Positions 11,401-24,799 of a stretch of 64,000 nt of DNA are shown in pieces. The stretch comes from Eledone cirrhosa (Eukaryota; Mollusca; Cephalopoda; Octopoda; Eledonidae): assembly GCA_964016885.1 (NCBI GenBank), contig OZ024742.1:11548181-11612180 (forward strand), given 5' to 3'. The notes below the pieces were generated by a model, which worked only from the letters and a program-made list of their open reading frames with translations, made no database searches and was not told the origin of the DNA. Numbering within the stretch: position 1 is the first letter of the stretch; every line of letters starts with the position of its first letter. Position numbers and translations under genes: made by a program.

Positions 11401-14400
11401 ATATACTATCAATACAATATATACTATCAGTACAATATATACTATCAGTACAATATATACTATCAGTACAATATGTACTATCAGTACAATATATACTATC
11501 AGTACAATATATACTATCAGTACAATATATACTATCAGTACAATATGTACTATCAGTACAATATATACTATCAATACAATATATACTATCAGTACAATAT
11601 ATACTATCAGTACAATATATACTATCAGTACAATATGTACTATCAGTACAATATATACTATCAGTACAATATATACTATCAGTACAATATATACTATCAG
11701 TACAATATGTAGTATCAGTACAATGTATACTATCAGTACAATATGTAGTATCAGTACAATATGTACTATCAGTACAATATGTACTATCAGTACAATATTT
11801 ACTATCAGTACAATATATAATATCAGTACAATGTATACTATCAGTACAATATATACTATCAGTACAATATATACTATCATTACAATATATACTATCAGTA
11901 CAATATGTACTATCAGTACAATATGTAGTATCAGTACAATGTATACTATCAGTACAATATGTACTATCAGTACAATATATACTATCAATACAATATATAC
12001 TATCAGTACAATGTATACTATCGGTATAATATGTACTATCAATACAATATATACTATCAGTACAATATGTAGTATCAGTACAATGTATACTATCAGTACA
12101 ATATATACTATCAGTACAATATGTACTATCAGTACAATATATATTATCAATACAATATATACTATCAGTACAATATGTACTATCAGTACAATGTATACTA
12201 TCAGTACAATATGTACTTTCAGTACAATATATACTATCAATACAATATATACTATCAATACAATATGTACTATCAGTACAATATGTACTATCAATACAAT
12301 ATATGCTATCAGTACAATATATACTATCAGTACAATGTATACTATCAGTACAATATGTACTATCAGTACAATATATACCATCAGTACAATATATACTATC
12401 AGTACAATATGTACAATCAGTACAATGTATACTATCAGTACAATATATACTATCAGTACAATATATACCATCAGTACAATATGTACTATCAGTACAATAT
12501 ATACTATCAGTACAATATATACTATCAGTACAATATGTACTATCAGTACAATATATACTATCAATACAATATATACTATCAGTACAATATATACTATCAG
12601 TACAATATATACTATCAGTACAATATGTACCATCAGTACAATATATACTATCAGTACAATATATACTATCAGTACAATATATACTATCAGTACAATATGT
12701 ACTATCAGTACAATGTATACTATCAGTACAATATATACTATCAGTACAATATATACTATCAGTACAATATGTAATATCAGTACAATATATACTATCAGTA
12801 CAATATGTACTATCAGTACAATATGAAAATATCAGTACAATATGTACTATCAGTACAATATATACTATCAGTACAATATGTACTATCAGTACAATATGTA
12901 CTATCAGTACAATATATATTATCAATACAATATATACTATCAGTACAATATGTACTATCAGTACAATGTATACTATCAGTACAATATGTACTTTCAGTAC
13001 AATATATACTATCAATACAATATATACTATCAATACAATATGTACTATCAGTACAATATGTACTATCAATACAATATATGCTATCAGTACAATATATACT
13101 ATCAGTACAATGTATACTATCAGTACAATATGTACTATCAGTACAATATATACTATCAGTACAATATATACTATCAGTACAATATGTACAATCAGTACAA
13201 TGTATACTATCAGTACAATATATACTATCAGTACAATATATACCATCAGTACAATATGTACTATCAGTACAATATATACTATCAGTACAATATATACTAT
13301 CAGTACAATATGTACTATCAGTACAATATATACTATCAATACAATATATACTATCAGTACAATATATACTATCAGTACAATATATACTATCAGTACAATA
13401 TGTACCATCAGTACAATATATACTATCAGTACAATATATACTATCAGTACAATATATACTATCAGTACAATATGTACTATCAGTACAATGTATACTATCA
13501 GTACAATATATACTATCAGTACAATATATACTATCAGTACAATATGTAATATCAGTACAATATATACTATCAGTACAATATATACTATCAGTACAATATA
13601 TACTATCAGTACAATATGTACTATCAGTACAATATATACTATCAATACAATATATACTATCAGTACAATATATACTATCAGTACAATATGTACTATCAGT
13701 ACAATATATACTATCAGTACAATATATACTATCAGTACAATATATACTATCAGTACAATATGTACTATCAGTACAATATATACTATCAATACAATATATA
13801 CTATCAGTACAATATATACTATCTGTACAATATATACTATCAGTACAATATGTACTATCAGTACAATATATACTATCAGTACAATATATACTATCAGTAC
13901 AATATATACTATCAGTACAATATGTAGTATCAGTACAATGTATACTATCAGTACAATATGTAGTATCAGTACAATATGTACTATCAGTACAATATGTACT
14001 ATCAGTACAATATATACTATCAGTACAATATATACTATCAGTACAATGTATACTATCAGTACAATATATACTATCAGTACAATATATACTATCAGTACAA
14101 TATATATTATCAGTACAATATGTACTATCAGTACAATATGTAGTATCAGTACAATGTATACTATCAGTACAATATGTACTATCAGTACAATATATACTAT
14201 CAATACAATATATACTATCAGTACAATGTATACTATCGGTATAATATGTACTATCAATACAATATATACTATCAGTACAATATGTAGTATCAGTACAATG
14301 TATACTATCAGTACAATATATACTATCAGTACAATATGTACTATCAGTACAATATATACTATCAATACAATATATACTATCAGTACAATGTATACTATCA

Positions 14401-16154
14401 GTACAATATGTACTATCAGTACAATGTATACTATCAGTATAATATGTAGTATCAGTACAATATGTACTATCAGTACAATGTATACTATCAGTACAATATA
14501 TACTATCAGTACAATATATACTATCAGTACAATATGTACTATCAGTACAATATATACTATCAGTACAATATATACTATCAGTACAATATATACTATCAGT
14601 ACAATATATACTATCAGTACAATGTATACTATCAGTATAATATGTACTATCAGTACAATATATACTATCAGTACAATATATACTATCAGTATAATATGTA
14701 CTATCAGTACAATATATACTATCAGTACAATATATACTATCAGTACAATATGTAGTATCAGTACAATATGTACTATCAGTACAATATATACTATCAGTAC
14801 AATGTATACTATCAGTATAATATGTACTATCAATACAATATGTACTATCAGTACAATGTATACTATCAGTACAATATGTACTATCAGTACAATATATACT
14901 ATCAATACAATATATACTATCAGTACAATATATACTATCAGTACAATATATACTATCAGTACAATATGTACTATCAGTACAATATATACTATCAGTACAA
15001 TATATACTATCAGTACAATATATACTATCAGTACAATATGTACTATCAGTACAATATATACTATCAATACAATATATACTATCAGTACAATATATACTAT
15101 CAGTACAATATATACTATCAGTACAATATGTACTATCAGTACAATATATACTATCAGTACAATATATACTATCAGTACAATATATACTATCAGTACAATA
15201 TGTAGTATCAGTACAATGTATACTATCAGTACAATATGTAGTATCAGTACAATATGTACTATCAGTACAATATGTACTATCAGTACAATATTTACTATCA
15301 GTACAATATATACTATCAGTACAATGTATACTATCAGTACAATATATACTATCAGTACAATATATACTATCAGTACAATATATACTATCAGTACAATATG
15401 TACTATCAGTACAATATGTAGTATCAGTACAATGTATACTATCAGTACAATATGTACTATCAGTACAATATATACTATCAATACAATATATACTATCAGT
15501 ACAATGTATACTATCGGTATAATATGTACTATCTATACAATATATACTATCAGTACAATATGTAGTATCAGTACAATGTATACTATCAGTACAATATATA
15601 CTATCAGTACAATATGTACTATCAGTACAATATATACTATCAATACAATATATACTATCAGTACAATGTATACTATCAGTACAATATGTACTATCAGTAC
15701 AATGTATACTATCAGTATAATATGTAGTATCAGTACAATATGTACTATCAGTACAATGTATACTATCAGTACAATATATACTATCAGTACAATATATACT
15801 ATCAGTACAATATGTACTATCAGTACAATATATACTATCAGTACAATATATACTATCAGTACAATATATACTATCAGTACAATATATACTATCAGTACAA
15901 TGTATACTATCAGTATAATATGTACTATCAGTACAATATATATTATCAGTACAATATATACTATCAGTATAATATGTACTATCAGTACAATATATACTAT
16001 CAGTACAATATATACTATCAGTACAATATGTAGTATCAGTACAATATGTACTATCAGTACAATATATACTATCAGTACAATGTATACTATCAGTATAATA
16101 TGTACTATCAATACAATATGTACTATCAGTACAGTTACAATATGTACTATCAGC
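8433..16154 (-). repeat. 18-bp satellite, array B part 1, reverse polarity
   Basis: Same 18-bp unit as array A but on the other strand (ACTATCAGTACAATATAT). The first ~0.9 kb carries variants otherwise seen in array C (AGTAAAATATA, ATATAATATCAG, CAGAATGTAG at about 9148, and the 19-bp ATGAAACT units near 9278 and 9331). Beyond that the array is organised in higher-order repeats. A block beginning at 9349 recurs at 12842 (offset 3,493 bp), and the marker TACTTTCAG occurs at 9497, 12215 and 12990. Very long frames on both strands are artefacts. Confidence 0.95.
9349..16130. repeat. Higher-order repeat pair, 3,493-bp offset
   Basis: Ordered series of unit variants starting at 9349, 10123, 10969 and 11275 reappear in the same order and length at 12842, 13616, 14462 and 14768. 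The 3,493-bp offset equals 193 units of 18 plus one 19-bp unit (the ATGAAAATATC unit at about 12825). A third partial copy of the beginning lies at 12121-12830. The second copy ends near the SINE insertion. This is block duplication of whole unit series, not unit-by-unit slippage. Confidence 0.88.
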
Positions 16155-16288
16155 ATAGTTACGTCCCTTTACGATCTGAGTTCAAATCCCACCTCGGTTG
16201 ACTTTGCCTTTCATCCTTACGGGGTCGATAAAATAAAGTACCAGTAATGAATTGGGTAATTGCTGGCCTTGTGCCTAAAGTAGAAACA
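16155..16288 (+). mobile_element. 5'-truncated SINE inserted into array B
   Basis: Non-satellite DNA interrupts the array here: TTACGTCCCTTTACGATCTGAGTTCAAATCCC, with a B-box-like GTTCAAATCCC at 16180-16190, then CTCGGTTGACTTTGCCTTTCATCCTTACGG, GTCGATAAAATAAAGTACCAGT and the tail TTGCTGGCCTTGTGCCTAAAG. The tRNA-like 5' half with the A box is missing. ACAATATGTACTATCAG stands on both sides, but it is also the array unit, so a target-site duplication cannot be told apart. The tail differs from the SINE in the inverted-repeat arms and matches the copies near 32 kb. An apparent frame reading through it (ending ...RKGT on the minus strand) is not a gene. Confidence 0.88.
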
Positions 16289-19200
16289 AATACAATATGT
16301 ACTATCAGTACAATGTATACTATCAGTACAATATGTACTATCAGTACAATATATACTATCAATACAATATATACTATCAGTACAATATATACTATCAGTA
16401 CAATATATACTATCAGTACAATATGTACTATCAGTACAATATATACTATCAGTACAATATATACTATCAGTACAATATATACTATCAGTACAATATGTAC
16501 TATCAGTACAATATATACTATCAATACAATATATACTATCAGTACAATATATACTATCAGTACAATATATACTATCAGTACAATATGTACTATCAGTACA
16601 ATATATACTATCAGTACAATATATACTATCAGTACAATATATACTATCAGTACAATATGTAGTATCAGTACAATGTATACTATCAGTACAATATGTAGTA
16701 TCAGTACAATATATACTATCAGTACAATATATACTATCAGTACAATATATACTATCAGTACAACGTATACTATCAGTACAATATATACTATCAGTACAAT
16801 ATATACTATCAGTACAATATATACTATCAGTACAATATGTACTATCAGTACAATATGTAGTATCAGTACAATGTATACTATCAGTACAATATGTACTATC
16901 AGTACAATATATACTATCAATACAATATATACTATCAGTACAATGTATACTATCGGTATAATATGTACTATCAATACAATATATACTATCAGTACAATAT
17001 GTAGTATCAGTACAATGTATACTATCAGTACAATATATACTATCAGTACAATATGTACTATCAGTACAATATATACTATCAATACAATATATACTAGCAG
17101 TACAATGTATACTATCAGTACAATATGTACTATCAGTACAATGTATACTATCAGTATAATATGTAGTATCAGTACAATATGTACTATCAGTACAATGTAT
17201 ACTATCAGTACAATATATACTATCAGTACAATATATACTATCAGTACAATATGTACTATCAGTACAATATATACTATCAGTACAATATATACTATCAGTA
17301 CAATATATACTATCAGTACAATGTATACTATCAGTATAATATGTACTATCAGTACAATATATACTATCAGTACAATATATACTATCAGTATAATATGTAC
17401 TATCAGTACAATATATACTATCAGTACAATATATACTATCAGTACAATATGTAGTATCAGTACAATATGTACTATCAGTATAATATATACTATCAGTACA
17501 ATGTATACTATCAGTATAATATGTACTATCAATACAATATGTACTATCAGTACAATGTATACTATCAGTACAATATGTACTATCAGTACAATATATACTA
17601 TCAATACAATATATACTATCAGTACAATATATACTATCAGTACAATATATACTATCAGTACAATATGTACTATCAGTACAATATATACTATCAGTACAAT
17701 ATATACTATCAGTACAATATATACTATCAGTACAATATGTACTATCAGTACAATATATACTATCAATACAATATATACTATCAGTACAATATATACTATC
17801 AGTACAATATGTACTATCAGTACAATATATACTATCAGTACAATATATACTATCAGTACAATATATACTATCAGTACAATATGTACTATCAGTACAATAT
17901 ATACTATCAATACAATATATACTATCAGTACAATATATACTCTCAGTACAATATATACTATCAGTACAATATGTACTATCAGTACAATATATACTATCAG
18001 TTCAATATATACTATCAGTACAATATATACTATCAGTACAATATGTAGTATCAGTACAATGTATACTATCAGTACAATATGTAGTATCAGTACAATATGT
18101 ACTATCAGTACAATATGTACTATCAGTACAATATATACTATCAGTACAATATATACTATCAATACAATGTATACTATCAGTACAATATATACTATCAGTA
18201 CAATATATACTATCAGTACAATATATACTATCAGTACAATATGTACTATCAGTACAATATGTAGTATCAGTACAATGTATACTATCAGTACAATATGTAC
18301 TATCAGTACAATATATACTATCAATACAATATATACTATCAGTACAATGTATACTATCGGTATAATATGTACTATCAATACAATATATACTATCAGTACA
18401 ATATGTAGTATCAGTACAATGTATACTATCAGTACAATATATACTATCAGTACAATATGTACTATCAGTACAATATATACTATCAATACAATATATACTA
18501 TCAGTACAATGTATACTATCAGTACAATATGTACTATCAGTACAATGTATACTATCAGTATAATATGTAGTATCAGTACAATATGTACTATCAGTACAAT
18601 GTATACTATCAGTACAATATATACTATCAGTACAATATATACTATCAGTACAATATGTACTATCAGTACAATATATACTATCAGTACAATATATACTATC
18701 AGTACAATATATACTATCAGTACAATATATACTATCAGTACAATGTATACTATCAGTATAATATGTACTATCAGTACAATATATACTATCAGTACAATAT
18801 ATACTATCAGTATAATATGTACTATCAGTACAATATATACTATCAGTACAATATATACTATCAGTACAATATGTAGTATCAGTACAATATGTACTATCAG
18901 TACAATATATACTATCAGTACAATGTATACTATCAGTATAATATGTACTATCAATACAATATGTACTATCAGTAGAATGTATACTATCAGTATAATATAT
19001 ACTATCAATACAATATGTACTATCAGTAGAATGTATACTATCAGTACAATATATACTATCAGTACAATATATACTATCAGTACAATATATACTATCAGTA
19101 CAATGTATACTATCAGTACAATATGTAGTATCAGTACAATGTATACTATCAGTACAATATATACTATCAGTACAATATGTACTATCAGTACAATATATAC

Positions 19201-22200
19201 TATCAATACAATATATACTATCAGTACAATATATACTATCAGTACAATATGTACTATCAGTACAATATATACTATCAGTACAATATATACTATCAGTACA
19301 ATATATACTATCAGTACAATATGTACTATCAGTACAATATATACTATCAATACAATATATACTATCAGTACAATATATACTATCAGTACAATATATACTA
19401 TCAGTACAATATGTACTATCAGTACAATATATACTATCAGTACAATATATACTATCAGTACAATATATACTATCAGTACAATATGTAGTATCAGTACAAT
19501 GTATACTATCAGTACAATATGTAGTATCAGTACAATATGTACTATCAGTACAATATGTACTATCAGTACAATATATACTATCAGTACAATATATACTATC
19601 AGTACAATGTATACTATCAGTACAATATATACTATCAGTACAATATATACTATCAGTACAATATATACTATCAGTACAATATGTACTATCAGTACAATAT
19701 GTAGTATCAGTACAATGTATACTATCAGTACAATATGTACTATCAGTACAATATATACTATCAATACAATATATACTATCAGTACAATGTATACTATCGG
19801 TATAATATGTACTATCAATACAATATATACTATCAGTACAATATGTAGTATCAGTACAATGTATACTATCAGTACAATATATACTATCAGTACAATATGT
19901 ACTATCAGTACAATATATACTATCAATACAATATATACTATCAGTACAATGTATACTATCAGTACAATATGTACTATCAGTACAATGTATACTATCAGTA
20001 TAATATGTAGTATCAGTACAATATGTACTATCAGTACAATGTATACTATCAGTACAATATATACTATCAGTACAATATATACTATCAGTACAATATGTAC
20101 TATCAGTACAATATATACTATCAGTACAATATATACTATCAGTACAATATATACTATCAGTACAATATATACTATCAGTACAATGTATACTATCAGTATA
20201 ATATGTACTATCAGTACAATATATACTATCAGTACAATATATACTATCAGTATAATATGTACTATCAGTACAATATATACTATCAGTACAATATATACTA
20301 TCAGTACAATATGTAGTATCAGTACAATATGTACTATCAGTACAATATATACTATCAGTACAATGTATACTATCAGTATAATATGTACTATCAATACAAT
20401 ATGTACTATCAGTAGAATGTATACTATCAGTATAATATGTACTATCAATACAATATGTACTATCAGTAGAATGTATACTATCAGTACAATATATACTATC
20501 AGTACAATATATACTATCAGTACAATATATACTATCAGTACAATGTATACTATCAGTACAATATGTAGTATCAGTACAATGTATACTATCAGTACAATAT
20601 ATACTATCAGTACAATATGTACTATCAGTACAATATATACTATCAGTACAATATGTAGTATCAGTACAATGTATACTATCAGTACAATATATACTATCAG
20701 TACAATATGTACTATCAGTACAATATATACTATCAATACAATATATACTATCAGTACAATGTATACTATCGGTATAATATGTACTATCAATACAATATAT
20801 ACTATCAGTACAATATGTAGTATCAGTACAATGTATACTATCAGTACAATATATACTATCAGTACAATATGTACTATCAGTACAATATATACTATCAATA
20901 CAATATATACTATCAGTACAATGTATACTATCAGTACAATATGTACTATCAGTACAATGTATACTATCAGTATAATATGTAGTATCAGTACAATATGTAC
21001 TATCAGTACAATGTATACTATCAGTACAATATATACTATCAGTACAATATATACTATCAGTACAATATGTACTATCAGTACAATATATACTATCAGTACA
21101 ATATATACTATCAGTACAATATATACTATCAGTACAATATATACTATCAGTACAATGTATACTATCAGTATAATATGTACTATCAGTACAATATATACTA
21201 TCAGTACAATATATACTATCAGTATAATATGTACTATCAGTACAATATATACTATCAGTACAATATATACTATCAGTACAATATGTAGTATCAGTACAAT
21301 ATGTACTATCAGTACAATATATACTATCAGTACAATGTATACTATCAGTATAATATGTACTATCAATACAATATGTACTATCAGTAGAATGTATACTATC
21401 AGTATAATATATACTATCAATACAATATGTACTATCAGTAGAATGTATACTATCAGTACAATATATACTATCAGTACAATATATACTATCAGTACAATAT
21501 ATACTATCAGTACAATGTATACTATCAGTACAATATGTAGTATCAGTACAATGTATACTATCAGTACAATATATACTATCAGTACAATATGTACTATCAG
21601 TACAATATATACTATCAATACAATATATACTATCAGTACAATATATACTATCAGTACAATATGTACTATCAGTACAATATATACTATCAGTACAATATAT
21701 ACTATCAGTACAATATATACTATCAGTACAATATGTACTATCAGTACAATATATACTATCAATACAATATATACTATCAGTACAATATATACTATCAGTA
21801 CAATATATACTATCAGTACAATATGTACTATCAGTACAATATATACTATCAGTACAATATATACTATCAGTACAATATATACTATCAGTACAATATGTAG
21901 TATCAGTACAATGTATACTATCAGTACAATATGTAGTATCAGTACAATATGTACTATCAGTACAATATGTACTATCAGTACAATATATACTATCAGTACA
22001 ATATATACTATCAGTACAATGTATACTATCAGTACAATATATACTATCAGTACAATATATACTATCAGTACAATATATACTATCAGTACAATATGTACTA
22101 TCAGTACAATATGTAGTATCAGTACAATGTATACTATCAGTACAATATGTACTATCAGTACAATATATACTATCAATACAATATATACTATCAGTACAAT

Positions 22201-24135
22201 GTATACTATCGGTATAATATGTACTATCAATACAATATATACTATCAGTACAATATGTAGTATCAGTACAATGTATACTATCAGTACAATATATACTATC
22301 AGTACAATATGTACTATCAGTACAATATATACTATCAATACAATATATACTATCAGTACAATGTATACTATCAGTACAATATGTACTATCAGTACAATGT
22401 ATACTATCAGTATAATATGTAGTATCAGTACAATATGTACTATCAGTACAATGTATACTATCAGTACAATATATACTATCAGTACAATATATACTATCAG
22501 TACAATATGTACTATCAGTACAATATATACTATCAGTACAATATATACTATCAGTACAATATATACTATCAGTACAATATATACTATCAGTACAATGTAT
22601 ACTATCAGTATAATATGTACTATCAGTACAATATATACTATCAGTACAATATATACTATCAGTATAATATGTACTATCAGTACAATATATACTATCAGTA
22701 CAATATATACTATCAGTACAATATGTAGTATCAGTACAATATGTACTATCAGTACAATATATACTATCAGTACAATGTATACTATCAGTATAATATGTAC
22801 TATCAATACAATATGTACTATCAGTAGAATGTATACTATCAGTATAATATGTACTATCAATACAATATGTACTATCAGTAGAATGTATACTATCAGTACA
22901 ATATATACTATCAGTACAATATATACTATCAGTACAATATATACTATCAGTACAATATATACTATCAGTACAATATGTAGTATCAGTACAATGTATACTA
23001 TCAGTACAATATATACTATCAGTACAATATGTACTATCAGTACAATATATACTATCAATACAATATATACTATCAGTACAATGTATACTATCAGTACAAT
23101 ATATACTATCAGTACAATATATACTATCAGTACAATATATACTATCAGTACAATGTATACTATCAGTACAATATGTAGTATCAGTACAATGTATACTATC
23201 AGTACAATATACACTATCAGTACAATATGTACTATCAGTACAATATATACTATCAGTACAATATGTAGTATCAGTACAATGTATACTATCAGTACAATAT
23301 ATACTATCAGTACAATATGTACTATCAGTACAATATATACTATCAGTACAATATATACTATCAATACAATATATACTATCAGTACAATATATACTATCAG
23401 TACAATATGTACTATCAGTAGAATGTATACTATCAGTACAATATATACTATCAGTACAATATATACTATCAGTACAATATGTACTATCAGTACAATATAT
23501 ACTATCAGTACAATATATACTATCAGTACAATATGTAGTATCAGTACAATATATACTATCAGTACAATATGTACTATCAGTACAATATATACTATCAGTA
23601 CAATATATACTATCAGTACAATGTATACTATCAATACAATATATACTATCAGTACAATGTATACTATCAGTACAATATATACTATCAGTACAATATGTAC
23701 TATCAGTACAATATATACTATCAATACAATATATACTATCAGTACAATGTATACTATCGGTATAATATGTACTATCAGTACAATATATACTATCAGTACA
23801 ATATATACTATCAGTACAATATATACTATCAGTACAATGTATACTATCAATACAATATGTACTATCAGTACAATATGTACTATCAGTACAATATGTACTA
23901 TCAGTACAATATATACTATCAGTACAATATATACTATCAATACAATATATACTATCAGTACAATGTATACTATCGGTATAATATGTACTATCAGTACAAT
24001 ATATACTATCAGTACAATATGTACTATCAGTACAATATGTACTATCAGTACAATATATACTATCAGTACAATATATACTATCAATACAATATATACTATC
24101 AGTACAATGTATACTATCGGTATAATATGTACTAC
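16289..24135 (-). repeat. 18-bp satellite, array B part 2, with ~1,440-bp higher-order repeats
   Basis: The array continues in reverse polarity after the SINE. The rare variant TATCGGTATAATATG marks the higher-order unit. It is seen at 16951, 18355, 19795, 20767, 22207, 23755, 23971 and 24115 (and before the SINE at 10741, 12019, 14234 and 15512). Spacings of 1,440, 1,439 and 1,404 bp dominate (80 or 78 units), with 972 and 1,548 as variants. A 2,412-bp block (1,440 + 972) is duplicated: 18583-20994 and 20995-23406. Confidence 0.93.
18583..23406. repeat. 2,412-bp higher-order block, two tandem copies
   Basis: Identical variant series begin at 18583, 20023, 20995 and 22435 (steps 1,440, 972, 1,440), and another pair at 19177 and 21589 (step 2,412). 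Both offsets are exact multiples of 18. A shortened relative at 17179 lacks one 18-bp unit. Near-perfect copies imply recent unequal exchange or an assembly duplication. Confidence 0.88.
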
Positions 24136-24799
24136 TAACTACACTAATTCCACTAAATTTAGTTTTGTATAATATGCTTCAAGTCGGCGAATTCGCAGAG
24201 TCGTTAGAAGGTCTGATATAGAATACCTTGTGGTGTTTGTTTCAGCGCTCTCCTCTCTCAGTTCAAATCCTACCGAGGTCAACTTTGCATTTCAGCCATT
24301 CGAGGTTGATAAGAAAAGTAGCAGTCACGTAATGGGGTGGATCCTTCCTCTATATATCTTTCTTCATTCTATTCTCTCTCTCTCTCTGTCCCTCTCTCTG
24401 GAAAAAGTCTGGTGCATTCTGACCAGGAAAAGAAATGGGTTCAGCCAGATTTTAAAAATGCCCTAGAAACGCTGTATGTCAAGGAGGCGTCCCTACGACT
24501 CCCCCGACGAGTTACAAGACCATACATGCAAAATATGGTTGGCACAATTCTCTACATATGCAATATGTCATTGAGTCCAGTGGAAAGTATCAAGGCAATG
24601 ACCAACGTTCTACACATCACCTAAACTTCTAACAAAAATATTTATAAAACCGTTTCTTATTTCAGTGGCAAATCAGAAACTGTAACGAAAATACATGAGA
24701 TGATTGGCTTCCATCGGAAAGTATGTCCCCTAACACTTCCAAAATCGCAATTGTTTCTTTTAATTTAAACTGTGTTAATACAAAGAAATATAAGACCGA
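24136..24799. repeat. Right arm of the giant inverted repeat
   Basis: Reverse complement of 5322-5978, beginning CTAACTACACTAATTCCACTAAATTTAG in several words and ending ATATAAGACCGA at 24799. Small differences from the left arm include a longer CTCTCT run (about 24370-24400) and isolated substitutions such as AAGCAT for AAACAT. Unlike the left arm, its outer end does not reach unique DNA. It joins array C directly at 24800. Confidence 0.93.
24185..24530 (+). mobile_element. tRNA-derived SINE inside the right arm
   Basis: Head CGGCGAATTCGCAGAGTCGTTAG, B-box-like GTTCAAATCC at 24261-24270, core CCGAGGTCAACTTTGC and TTCGAGGTTGATAAG, then a CT tract and a 3' module (GGAAAAAGTCTGGTGCATTC...CCCTAGAAAC). 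The same module order is present in the old copy at 2962-3258, so the 3' part seems to belong to the SINE family. The exact 3' end is not certain. The 78- and 95-residue frames across it are not genes. Confidence 0.8.

Noticed and set aside
24185..24280. Functional tRNA gene
   Set aside because: A- and B-box-like motifs are present, but the region cannot form a full cloverleaf by eye and is followed by a SINE core; it is a tRNA-derived SINE head.
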